Position numbers and translations under genes: made by a program
Notes under the pieces: generated by a model
What the model was told of the DNA's origin: nothing
The model's input: the letters and a program-made list of their open reading frames with translations, nothing else
The model's database searches: none
Assembly (NCBI GenBank): GCA_030144725.1
Contig: JASKMD010000031.1
Coordinates: 9,501,846 to 9,565,845, forward strand
Reading direction: 5' to 3'
DNA from: Haematococcus lacustris
Lineage: Eukaryota > Chlorophyta > Chlorophyceae > Chlamydomonadales > Haematococcaceae
DNA length: 64,000 nt
Shown: piece after piece, positions 54,901-64,000 of the stretch
Layout of the letters: the number at the start of each line of letters is the position of its first letter
Position numbering within the stretch: the stretch's first letter is position 1

Positions 54901-57900
54901 ACCCACAGTGGATGGGCGAGTTGGACGACCCTGACGTGGCTGTCAGGGCGGCGCAGCTCATTGCAGGCTATACCAACAGCTCGCTGCTGGAATCAATACA
55001 CGGCTCCATTCCTGAGGAGGAGGCCGAGGGAGGGGAGGACGTGGCGGCAGCGGCAGCAGCAGCAGCAGCAGCGACCACCACCACAGCCTCAGGGCCAGCG
55101 GACAGTGCCAGCACAGTGAAGGGTTTGGTGCTAGCGCTAGAAGGGCACCGTTCAGAGGCTGTGAACGGTGCAGTGGTGCAAAATGGCTTTCGGGGAGCAG
55201 CGCTGCAGCTGCGGGGGTCCTCCTTCTCCAACAGCAGGTCCCGGTGCGGTCCTGGTACTAAGAGCTGGGGCGTCAGCAGCGGGCTCTACGAGGAGTCCTC
55301 CATGGGCATGGTGTCGGACAGCTTTGACCGGCCAGGCAGCGAGTATGGCGAGTGGCGGCCCATTGCTCCAAATGAGAGCGAAGTGAGAAGCAGCGTGCCT
55401 TACCACACAGCATGCTAGCCTCCTTGCTGTACTGCATGCACTCACGCTTGCCAAACCAGCAGCTGGTCTTCGCATCATGCCTGCTCCTGTTGCACCCATG
55501 TCAGTACATGTGCCAGCTTTGCCTGTATGGCGAATGTGGTCACCGCTTTGTGCACCATGTGCATCGCCCCTCCTGTGGTACAGCATGTGAAGCCACTCCT
55601 GATGCCCATGCCCACCATCCACCCTCACATGCACATGAACAAGCAGGCATGGTTCAAAGATCCTGTGTGTGGCTGTGTCCCTTGCTGCTGCCGCTTGCAG
55701 CATATGCTGCAGAAGGTGAGGTCTGAGGTAGGGGCAGGAGGCAAGCTCGTCATATCTGGAGTACTGGGCGCTGGGGCGCATGCAGTGGTGTACAAAGGTG
55801 GGTCCCTGATGACGTCCACTCGTCAATGCTGAATGGTGGCTGCGCCACCACTGCCTGCTGCAATGGCCATGCACAACACTGGCATCAGCTGTATTTGCGG
55901 CAAGATCTCATTGCACTTGATTATGCTGGCCTGTAAATAGTAGGTAATAAACAATAATATGGAGGCCATGCATTTCACTGGTATCAGCTGCTTGTGATTG
56001 AAGACCTTGTGGTGAAACTTGTGGTGGTGGCCATGTTTCCCCATCCTAGTCAGGCTCAGGCTTCTCATGCTATTCTCATGCTATGCGACAGCAAAGCACC
56101 CCTGAGCAATGCCATGCTACCTCCCTTGCCCATTCAGGGGAGTGGCGCGGCTGGCCAGTGGCAGTGAAGTGCCTCCTGTTCCAAGAGCACCGGATCCACA
56201 CCAAGCGACAGGCATTACAGGAGGCCGCCATCAACACTAGGTCAGGATGTTTGCAGAAGAACTGAAGACGGTTTGTGCTGGCAATAGTAAAGCCATGGGT
56301 AGTATGGCTGGTCCACCAGACCAGTCCTGGTTAGCTGCTTGGACTGGTGGCCCCCTGCTCTGCATGGCATGGTATGGCCACAGCAGGCGAATGCAGCCTG
56401 GCTGCGGCACTCACCCAGCCTCCCACTGCATTGGGTCCATGCTGTTTGTCAGGCACAGTGGCATTTGTGTTGCTGTTGGTCAAGCACTGCAGTTTTGTCC
56501 AAGCTTGGCGCCCCTTGTGTTGCCGCAGGCTGGCGCACCCCAACATTGTGAACACATACACGTTTGAGCTGCGTGCCATTGGCGCCAATGCGGACGGCTC
56601 GCCAACCCTGCGTGGCTCAGGAGCTACGGCACAGAAGGACGACAGTCACATGTCCATCGCTGAGGACCAGGCAGTGGCTGGAGACTGGAAAATGTGGGTG
56701 ACTTTGGGATGATAGGGCAAGGCTGGGTTGCATACATGGAGCCAGGGAAAGGATGCAGACAACAGAAACCCCACTTGAGCACATGCCGCCTTAGAGCAAT
56801 GCACAGTAGCTCTTCTAACGCTGCGTCCCCATCCTGATCCTTATCCTCATCCTCATCCTTGCAAGGGCCTCTAGAGAACCTGAGGCAGCAGGCTGAGCTG
56901 CCGCCATGGCGCTGTTGAGCCCTGCAGGTACATCGTCCAGGAATACTGTGATGGCGGCCACCTGAAGCGTGCAGTGGACACCGGCGCCCTCACTATGGAC
57001 GGCGTCACGCCCAACATGCTCACGGTGGTCAACACAGCTCTGGACATTGCCTGTGGGGTGCAGCACATCCACTCCAAGAACATCATCCATGGGGTGAGTC
57101 ACCATGGTGTATGACAAATCAACCTCAGTCGTTCAGATAACTGTGCGTTGCACCTAGGAGCATGCCCAAGCACTCTACAGCTGCCTCATCAGGCCCCTTG
57201 ATGTTGCCCTGTTGTTGTGCCCTAATCCATTGCAGACTGCAGCAGCCTGGACTGCAGCAGTCTAGTAATGCAGTACAAGGTTGTGAGGGGCAGTGGGCGC
57301 TCAATCGTTCTACGCTTGACTAGACACTGAGTAGAGGGTGAAGCCATCCTCTGCTGGCCATCAAGCAAGAGCCGAGTGCTCAAGCAGCCATGCGTCATTT
57401 GCTCACAGGACCTGTCACCTGCTAACATTCTTCTTAAGCTGGACGACAGCCGGGTGGATTGCCTGAGGGCCGTAGCCAAGGTATGCCACCACGCAAGAGC
57501 CTCACTGGGTCTTGGTGATTTGAGCTCGATGGGTTCTTGCTCACCATGGTCTTGAGCTGGATTGAAGGCGTCACGCACTGCACCCATCATGCTTCACAAC
57601 CCAGCCGCGGCAGCTGGACTAGGTTTGGCCCGCCTGTCAAATATCATGCCCAGGGGCCTGATCTCTAGCCCTACAATCATCACCCCTCCCCCATACCTGA
57701 TGTAACCTGTCAAATGTGACTGCATTGCCAAGGCCCTTTGACCCCCAATAGCCTTTTGACAGGGTCGACTGATCTGATCAGAGTGGGGGCAGCCGACCAG
57801 AGTGTGGCGCAGTTGGGTGACGACAGGGTTGACGACATGCCCTCTGTCACCTCAGGCATATCTGTCCTGATTGTAGGTCGGTGATTTTGGCCTGTCACAC

Positions 57901-59104
57901 ATGTCCAAGGACGGACAGTCACATGTGTCCAATGCCCGGCAGGGCACCCCCTACTATACTGCGCCGGAGGTGAGCAGGGCAGGCTCCAGCTGCTGTGGCA
58001 TCACACAGCCTGCCTTACAGAGCTCATGTGGCATCCGGCTCATGTGCCAAGCATTGCCTACACATGCATTTTGTTGCATGTATCTCAAAGCATGTGGGGT
58101 CCATTTGGCCCAGGCAGTGGGCAGAGATGTAGTGGGCAGTTCATGCTCACTGGACGTGCCTCATGCACGGCTGCGTCCACATGCCAGCCAACAGTGCAGC
58201 GTTGAGCCAGCCATGGCCCCATGTGGTGCTGGTGCCGTGCCGCCAGGTGTTCACTGAGGGGCACATGACCAAGGCAGCAGACGTGTACAGCTTTGGCGTC
58301 ATCCTGCATGAGCTGTACTGCGGGCAGCCAGCCTGGCGGCGGCGCCATAGAGCAGCAACCCCAGCGCATGCTGCAGCAGCAGGCGTTCGTGGCGATGATG
58401 CCATCAACACCCAGGGCAGTGGGCTGACCAGCCAGCTGTCAACAGGCGCCGATGACATTGTGGTGGGCTCAGGCAGTGGTCAAACACAGCTCGCCCCAGC
58501 TGCTGTCCAGCAGCAGCTGTCTGACACCGCTACCCTGACAAAAAAGAACAGCATGCCCAGCACTGTTCCCGTCGCAGACACCCCCCTCCCTGCCACTGCA
58601 GCCACAACTGCACTGGTGGCAGTGGAGGGTACTGGCAGAAATGGCGCAGCCAAGGCCGGCCACCCTGATAGCCAGGACCAGGCTCAGCAGATTTCACTCC
58701 CTGCCGACACATCACCTCCTGTGCAGCCCCCGACCCCCTGCCCCTCCCCAGCCCCCTGCCCCTCCCCAGCCCCTACAGCTGTCTCCACACCCGCCCCTGC
58801 CCCTTGCACAGTGCTGCATGACCCAGTGATCACTAGGACCACCATGCGCGCCCTGCAGCGCTATGCAATGGCGCCTGACCAGTTCCGCAGCTGCCCACTG
58901 GCCTTCCCTGCCGAGTGCCCGCGGTGGTATGCCCAGCTTGCTGCTGCCTGCATGGCCTCCCGGCCTGAGCAGCGGCCCAAGCTGTTTGACGTGGTCAAGC
59001 TGCTGCTGGTGCAGCAGAAGCAGCTGGCGAAGGAGGCCGCAAGCCAGGCCACTGCGCCCGGCCGCCTGCACTTGCTTTGGAGCTTGAGGGCGCAGCTTAA
59101 CTAG
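48969..59104 (+). CDS. Transmembrane receptor-like protein kinase (TKL-like)
   Basis: Eighteen exons close in frame (4,236 bases, 1,411 aa): 48969-49283, 49406-49675, 49786-49892, 50061-50147, 50282-50343, 51777-51889, 51999-52073, 52340-52863, 53213-53369, 53889-54191, 54714-55382, 55701-55797, 56138-56240, 56529-56693, 56928-57093, 57409-57480, 57877-57969, 58247-59104. A signal peptide follows MTPLRRKGFLVRALLWAQLA. The ectodomain to about residue 630 is rich in N-glycosylation-type sites and short beta-like repeats; no family is assigned. A membrane helix lies near 634-656 (VVPTAVLGGLAVLAGVLAVV) with KRRR after it. Then comes a roughly 240-residue low-complexity juxtamembrane region. Kinase: GVLGAGAHAVVYKG, VAVK (Lys937), HPNIVNTYTF, IIHGDLSPANILLK (catalytic Asp1072), DFGL (1098), GTPYYTAPE, DVYSFGVILHELYCG. 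HRD is HGD, as in some TKL kinases. A roughly 180-residue low-complexity insert precedes the C-lobe end (ECPRWYAQLAAACMASRPEQ). Intron 5 holds a Fanzor copy. The ligand is unknown. Confidence 0.9.
50460..51600 (-). pseudogene. Fanzor copy in intron 5 of the receptor kinase, antisense
   Basis: Read on the minus strand: KWRKQCQRKFEQRQARGY (about 51,590), an acceptor CTGCAG then VIKVLG and the same exon as at 46,227 (with an in-frame TAA), a linker (LHLMQPLDPLYPLLRAPAQP), YNLLQRRLRRTVQHIYPALK, LLAKLQELGSTNP, KVGLVDEHRT (about 50,960), then after a frameshift CEEQLDHEQPTRPEGWKPPA and DQPVRGLIRC. Near 50,575 comes VDRDCNAVL in place of DRDCNAALN, and a damaged C-terminal extension follows. RuvC-I was not found. 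Stops and frameshifts make it inactive. Confidence 0.72.
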
Positions 59105-60300
59105 GTAGGCAGGGGGCGAGGTGTGGCACCCTCGATCCTCCTGAGACGGGGCTGTTGAGGCATACCAGTGTGTTGAGGCGAGGAGCTGAGCAATGAGAGC
59201 CACTGGGCCTGCTGAGGCCTGTTTGGCCTGCATGGTCTGTTTTGATGGTGCATGAATGATGACGTGCATGGGCTAGCTCAGCATTGAGTACGCTACCTGG
59301 TCAGTACGCCATGACGTGCAAATGCATGTCGGGACTGGGAGAGAATGTGTGGCAGTCGTAGTAGGAAAAGACATGGGACCTGCATGCATGAGTAGTAGGG
59401 CTACATGAAAGGCTGGGCCCAGCTGTCAGCAAGGATAGCGAGGCACAGGTACGCGACCACTGGCACACCCAGGGCATTGGAGCCAGGACTGGTTGGAAGG
59501 GGGGGAGGGAGGGCTGGCTACCTCAGATCACAGGGGCTGCAGTGCAGCTCCGTTAGCTCGCTCACTGTTTCATGCTCTTGCAGTCCATGTGCTGTGTGCC
59601 ATGCTGTGCCCCATTCCTGACGGGCGCAGCCAAGCGTTGTGATGCGGTATGGGTCGCGATGTAGTATGCGATGTGCTCTGTCTGTTGCTTGTCGCAGCGT
59701 AGGCTGAGGTAAGGCGGAGCGTAGTATGTTTGGTAATGATTCGTTCAAGATGCATGCACAGTCATGTTGCTGCGGTGAATCAATGCATGCCAGCGCCTGC
59801 CACGGCACGACGCTCCATGCGACACTTCCACCTGAGCATGTGTGAAGACATGCCTTAGGTAATGGCCTTGCAGCTATTGTGCAGACGCTGTAGCAGGGGC
59901 GTTTGTATGCATGTATGCTCATTAGAGCTGGCCCCTAATTGTTCCAACGAGCTGTGTTGCATGGGTTGATTCAACCTTCAATGGCAAAATGGGTCATGTT
60001 GGCCTAGGCACCTATTACAACGCTGGATTGAAGAGGCATGTGGAGGTCATAGAGGGCAGGTGATGCACTTGCGTAGCGTCAGGCCAATGCTTCCCTGGTG
60101 ATGATGATGATGATGGTATAGCACTTTAATCCTACTGATGCGTTGAGCCTGCTTATAAAAGTATAAAAAATAAAGATGAAATTGATCCCTGCAAGTCCGG
60201 CTTTGACTCGGTAAGGTCTGCAGCCATAGTGAGACACATAGTGCGCACGTGTAAGGCAAGGTAACTAAGGGCTATTCGCTTCAAGCAGTTGCAATAAGAC
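59105..60300. other. Kinase 3' flank and gene-poor stretch
   Basis: The first 400 bases are the source (or partner) of the inverted duplicate at 13,215-13,600. No convincing exon was found in the rest. A GATGATGATGATGATGG run is at 60,100-60,116. Confidence 0.35.
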
Positions 60301-60305
60301 CTCAC

Positions 60306-60450
60306 CTCAATCCAAAAGATGTGCTCGCCGCAGACTCCAGTGCTTGCGCCCCCGCCTCGTGCGCCATTGCTTCCATGGCAGCCTTGCCTGGGTCCCATAA
60401 GGAGCCAGCGGACATGTCGACTTCAGCCCGCAGTAGTGCCAGCCCGGAGC
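60306..60450 (-). CDS. Candidate exon of an unidentified gene
   Basis: Minus-strand block with acceptor CTTGCAG and donor GTGAGG: GSGLALLRAEVDMSAGSLWD, then GKAAMEAMAHEAGAQALESA. It reads like an Ala-rich helix. A following piece near 60,220 (DLTESKPDLQGSIS...) could be a terminal exon. No family is recognised. Confidence 0.25.
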
Positions 60451-60749
60451 CTGCAAGCCAGCAAGCGGCGAGGCGGTAAGACACATCGCAGCCCAGCAGC
60501 TCAGCCCAGCAGCTTTGCGTTCAGCCTAGCAGTTCGCGTGCAGCATCGCAGCTCACGCCTTAGCAGCCCACCACGTTCAGCCTAGCAGTTCGCGTGCAGC
60601 ATTGCAGCTCTACGGTCAGCTTGGCACCGTTCCTACCCTGCAGTGGAGTCTCCATCAACAAGGATCCTTATCCAGCCCAGCCCCCGTTTCAATGGGGGGC
60701 TGCTGAGCTAAGTGGCTCACAGTGTGGGACCTTCTTTGCTGGTGCCTTG

Positions 60750-61601
60750 GGCCCGGTTCGCACTCGATTCGTTTTTCGATATTCGATGTCGTTGGCGGTT
60801 ATCTGGTTAACTGTCGCGCTTTAGCTGGCTGGCTTCGCTGACGGGCGGCTAAGGCTGTAAGGCTGGATAAGGCTGGATAGGGACGCAGAAGCTGATGCGC
60901 TAGAGGAGGGGCACGTCTTTCAGGCTGCGTCCGAGCCTGCTGGGTCTGCACCATCTGAAGCAACGGGGCCGGCTGTGGCTGCGTCTGCACAGCCCGCTGC
61001 GCCAGGGGATGCGAGACATGCAGAGCTGGCAGAGGCCTGCTGCGTCCGAGCCTGCTGAGCCTGCAACATCTGAATAAACTGGGCCGAGTGAAGCAGCGTC
61101 GGCACAGCATGCTGCGCTTGGGGCTGTTGTGTTTGTAGTGCTAGCATCGGCGAAGCCATTGGTTGGGCTTGAGCTTGCGCCTGTGCTTGAGCCTGTGCTC
61201 GAGCCCATAATAAGATTTGTAGCTGACCCAGAAGCATCGGGTTGAGCTGCTGCATTTGTCGCCGCTCCCTGCTCGAAAGATTCCATTACCTGAAACCTGA
61301 TTCAACTGACCCGTCATTCTTCATCATTCTAGCCCCGATTCAAACGCGGCGAAAAGGAGGCTAGAATGATGAAGCGTGACGGGCGGGTACTGTCGTTAAA
61401 GTGCACGAACCGACGAAACCGACCGCCCCTCGCTGTCTCCTTTTGGGCTGCTGAGCAGCTCCCCTGACTGCTGTGAATGCGGGGTCTGATCGTGCTAGGT
61501 CACAACGAACAGCTACGCAGCCAGTGGCTCGGAACGGGAAGAAGTGCGTCGGTTGGCCGCGAATAATTCAAAATACAAAATTTGCGAGTGCGAATCGGGC
61601 C
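60750..61601. mobile_element. Harbinger-like element, 852 bp, 3-bp duplication TTG
   Basis: The ends GGCCCGGTTCGCACTCG and CGAGTGCGAATCGGGCC are inverted with one mismatch. TTG flanks both sides (60747-60749 and 61602-61604). GGCC-rich ends and 3-bp duplications are typical of PIF/Harbinger and Tourist-like elements, although TTG is not the usual TWA. A related partial copy is at 48,235-48,490. Confidence 0.75.
60900..61286 (-). CDS. Low-complexity ORF inside the Harbinger-like element
   Basis: ATG at 61286 opens MESFEQGAATNAAAQPDASG, then Ser/Thr/Ala/Gly-rich sequence. An overlapping frame gives QAQAQAQAQAQ and two copies of an Q-x-L/V-Q-x-QQARTQ word. No transposase motif is visible. It is probably a decayed or chance frame. 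Confidence 0.2.
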   Translation of the reverse strand: MESFEQGAATNAAAQPDASGSATNLIMGSSTGSSTGASSSPTNGFADASTTNTTAPSAACCADAASLGPVYSDVAGSAGSDAAGLCQLCMSRIPWRSGLCRRSHSRPRCFRWCRPSRLGRSLKDVPLL

Positions 61602-61612
61602 TTGTTGACCCT

Positions 61613-61690
61613 CCCTCAAGTGTCCCCAACTAACAGAAAATGACAGGAAACCGACCCCTGGTAATCAAAACGACGCCGCGTCTCAGCCAG
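61613..61690 (+). repeat. hAT-like left terminus
   Basis: CAAGTGTCCCCAACTAACAG, AATGACAGGAAACCGACCCC, TGGTA and GACGCCGCGTCTC match the solo terminus at 15,535-15,592 in reverse complement and the right ends of the two complete hAT-like elements. No right partner was found in the window. Confidence 0.5.
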
Positions 61691-62006
61691 GGGGTGTCTA
61701 TTTATGTATCGCACATCGCTGGATAGAGGACTCCGTCAGCTGGGCGGTGAAACATGTATCAGTAAATACTGTGCACTGTGCTGAATGCTATGGCGGCTCA
61801 AGTATTCACATTTAAATCCATGCATTGTTAGCTCATGCGGGCCTCGTCGCGAGAGACCGCCGCGACCGACGTAGCTCAGTATCCCCTGCAAACAGTCAGT
61901 GACAGTCGCCGCTGTCAAAACGATTCACATGGCACGCCAAACCGATGTAACGACGCCCCTCCACCCATGCTCGGAAATATACAAGGCTGCTGCATTGCTT
62001 GACTCA

Positions 62007-62045
62007 GGCGTTCCCAACTACCTGAAAACCACCCACCTGTGATAG
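62007..62045 (+). repeat. Second hAT-like left terminus
   Basis: CAGGCGTTCCCAACTACCTG and AAAACCACCCACCTGTGATA has the same type of end. No partner was found before the window ends. Confidence 0.4.
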
Positions 62046-62626
62046 GAAGCCCGTATCTCCGCAGCCACTCAGTCAAAATTATATGTAAACAGTGCTTTAA
62101 ACAGAGGAGACTCAAAGCTACGAGATGGCCGACGCAGCAAAAACTATCTCGCTCTCAGCGGTGCTCAGTGCCTGCCCAAAGATCGACATTTGAATTCATG
62201 CGATTTTGCCTCATGCGAGGCGCGCCACACTAGCACGCTTCGCCACACCGTTGTTGCTGGCACCTGCAACGCGCAGCAGCAGTCGGAACATGAATTGCTT
62301 TTGTGGACGCGACGACGTCAGTCGTGACGACTGGATACCACTATTAGCATTTGGAGCTGCTGCTGGCGCTGGTGCATTCCCGGCTGCTCTACTACGCTTA
62401 ACAAGGTGCTAGGTGCAGTACGTGGTGTTGACTCACCTTGCTTTGCTGCCCTCGACTTGTTAGCTGCAGGTGCTTCACGCTTCCGTGACGTCACTCAGGC
62501 AAATTAGTAACAACATTTTTGAGATTCAGAGCCTCGGACTTGGTACATAGTCAAATGAAGGCATTGTAAGATTGGGGGTTGAAACTAAAATTCGTGATTT
62601 TGCGCGGTTGGTGAGATACGGCCATG

Positions 62627-63385
62627 CTACAGTACTGTAGGTGTCTACAGTACTGTCGGGGTACCTCGCGAGTACACGAACAGTACTGTAGACACCTACA
62701 GTACTGTAGGCACCTACAGTACTGTAGGTGTCTACAGTACTGTCGGGGTACCTCGAGAGACCATTTACAGTACTGTAGACATCTACAGTACTGTAGACAT
62801 CTACAGTACTGTAGACATCTACAGTACCTCGAGGTACCTCGAGGTACCTCGAGAGACCATTTACAGTACTGTAGGTACCTACAGTACTGTAGACATCTAC
62901 AGTACTGTAGACATCTACAGTACTGTAGACATTTTCAGTACTGTAGACATCTACAGTACTGTAGACATCTACAGTACTGTAGACATCTACAGTACCTCGA
63001 GGTACCTCATAGTAACCTCGAGAGACCATTTACAGTACTGTAGACATCTACAGTACTGTAGACATCTACAGTACCTCGAGGTACCTCGAGGTACCTCGAG
63101 AGACCACTTACAGTACTGTAGGTATCTACAGTACTGTAGACATCTACAGTACTGTAGACATCTACAGTACTGTAGACATCTACAGTACCTCGAGGTACCT
63201 CGAGGTACCTCGAGAGACCATTTACAGTACTGTAGGTACCTACAGTACTGTAGGTACCTACAGTACTGTGGACATCTACAGTACTGTAGACATCTACAGT
63301 ACTGTAGACATCTACAGTACTGTAGACATCTACAGTACCTCGAGGTACCTCGAGGTACCTCGAGAGACCACTTACAGTACTGTAG
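62627..63385. repeat. Palindrome-rich satellite
   Basis: About 760 bases built from CTACAGTACTGTAG (a perfect 14-bp palindrome) spaced by GACATCTA or GTACC to give 18-base units, alternating with AGGTACCTCGAGGTACCTCG blocks (also palindromic) and AGAGACCATT. Whole blocks of about 100-170 bases are repeated. Frames open across it are repeat artefacts. Confidence 0.95.
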
Positions 63386-63479
63386 CCTCTAAGCACTTAG
63401 AAATATTCTGAACATCTCACTTGCATTCAAGGCATCCGTCCAACACTTAGTCGCAGCATCGTGTAGCCGGTATTGCAGC

Positions 63480-63679
63480 GATGGCATCGCACGAGGTTAC
63501 CCATACTCGCAGCCACATCTAGCCCATACTCGCAGCCACATACTCGGCAGACAACCTCGCGGCCACATAGCTGGTCCACAGATGGCATCGCACGAGGTTA
63601 CCCATACTCGCAGCCACATCTAGCCCATACTCGCAGCCACATACTCGGCAGACAACCTCGCGGCCACACAGCTGGTCCA
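63480..63679 (+). repeat. 101-bp tandem duplication
   Basis: GATGGCATCGCACGAGGTTA to CTGGTCCA occurs twice with a 101-base period, starting at 63480 and 63581, nearly identical. Confidence 0.9.
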
Positions 63680-63724
63680 GCAACGCAGAAGCATACCTGT
63701 GAGGCAGCTCGGTGCGAGGATCTC

Positions 63725-63850
63725 ACCTCGCAGCCCACCTCGCAGCCATTTCCTCGCAGCCAGCCTCGCAGCCAGTTTCGCAGCCAGCCTCGCAGCCAGC
63801 CTCGCAGCCAGCATCGCAGCTAGCCTCGCGGCCAGTTTCCTCGCAACGAT
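63725..63850 (+). repeat. CTCGCAGCCAG short tandem repeat
   Basis: Repeated CCTCGCAGCCAG/TTTCGCAGCCAG words; they also appear singly in the upstream 101-bp unit. Confidence 0.85.
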
Positions 63851-64000
63851 TCTCCGCAATGAATCGCAAGCATTGATGCACCAACGCAAGGCAGGTGCAA
63901 CGTGTTGTGAGCAGCGAAGAGGCCAGACGGACTATGGTAAGAGCTTAGGACCAAGGTAAGAGCTTAGAAGGAGCTAGCATTGCGCAGCATAGCCCTTAGT

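Noticed and set aside
62526..63396. Tyr/Ser/Thr/Val-rich and Cys/Tyr/Arg-rich frames
   Set aside because: Artefacts of the palindromic satellite.
1..64000. tRNA, rRNA or snRNA genes
   Set aside because: No cloverleaf-like A/B box pair or rRNA block was recognised by eye; a covariance-model search would be decisive.

Overview
This window is nuclear DNA of a chlorophyte green alga, most likely of the Chlamydomonadales (Haematococcus-like; the species is an inference). The reasons are GC-rich sequence, genes split into many short exons with GTGAGT-type donors and several GC-AG introns, TGTAA polyadenylation signals, TTAGGG-type interstitial repeats, a chloroplast Alb3 insertase, very long simple-sequence arrays, and many Fanzor copies. 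Gene models were joined by hand from splice sites and reading-frame phase; four of them close in frame from start to stop.

Layout. 1-10,100: an OSCA/TMEM63-anoctamin-like membrane channel on the minus strand (18 phased exons, 2550-10084, plus a probable further exon at 689-847). Its introns carry Fanzor debris. 10,330-23,150: a Fanzor-dominated block: a minus-strand copy with an internal deletion (10.7-12.8 kb), a 1.33-kb inverted repeat (11.70-13.02 and 18.02-19.35 kb) and a long degenerate plus-strand copy (19.5-23.1 kb). The loop of the inverted repeat holds a duplicated receptor-kinase 3' end, a 1.1-kb pure (GGGGC)n array and a complete six-exon CAP/PR-1 gene. 23,732-29,930: a PAT1 homologue (mRNA decapping factor) on the minus strand, with a 1.7-kb hAT-like element in one intron. 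30,435-39,742: nested transposons. An outer hAT-like element (8-bp duplication GGTGGGGG) is split by an 8.85-kb hAT-like element (8-bp duplication AGTCAGGG), which contains a 3.8-kb 29-bp minisatellite and a 1.9-kb element with 150-bp inverted repeats whose empty site is present elsewhere in the window. 39,872-43,445: ALB3, eight exons, 426 aa. 44,069-48,158: CCDC25 homologue, minus strand, eight exons, 218 aa. 48,969-59,104: a 1,411-aa transmembrane receptor-like kinase, 18 exons. 60-64 kb: repeats, a Harbinger-like element and a palindromic satellite.

The unifying theme is the Fanzor family (eukaryotic relatives of TnpB, RNA-guided nucleases). At least seven loci keep recognisable Fanzor protein segments and several more keep only a conserved noncoding 3' tail. 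No copy is intact. The shared tails are the best candidates for the guide-RNA-bearing transposon end. Most copies sit in introns of host genes.
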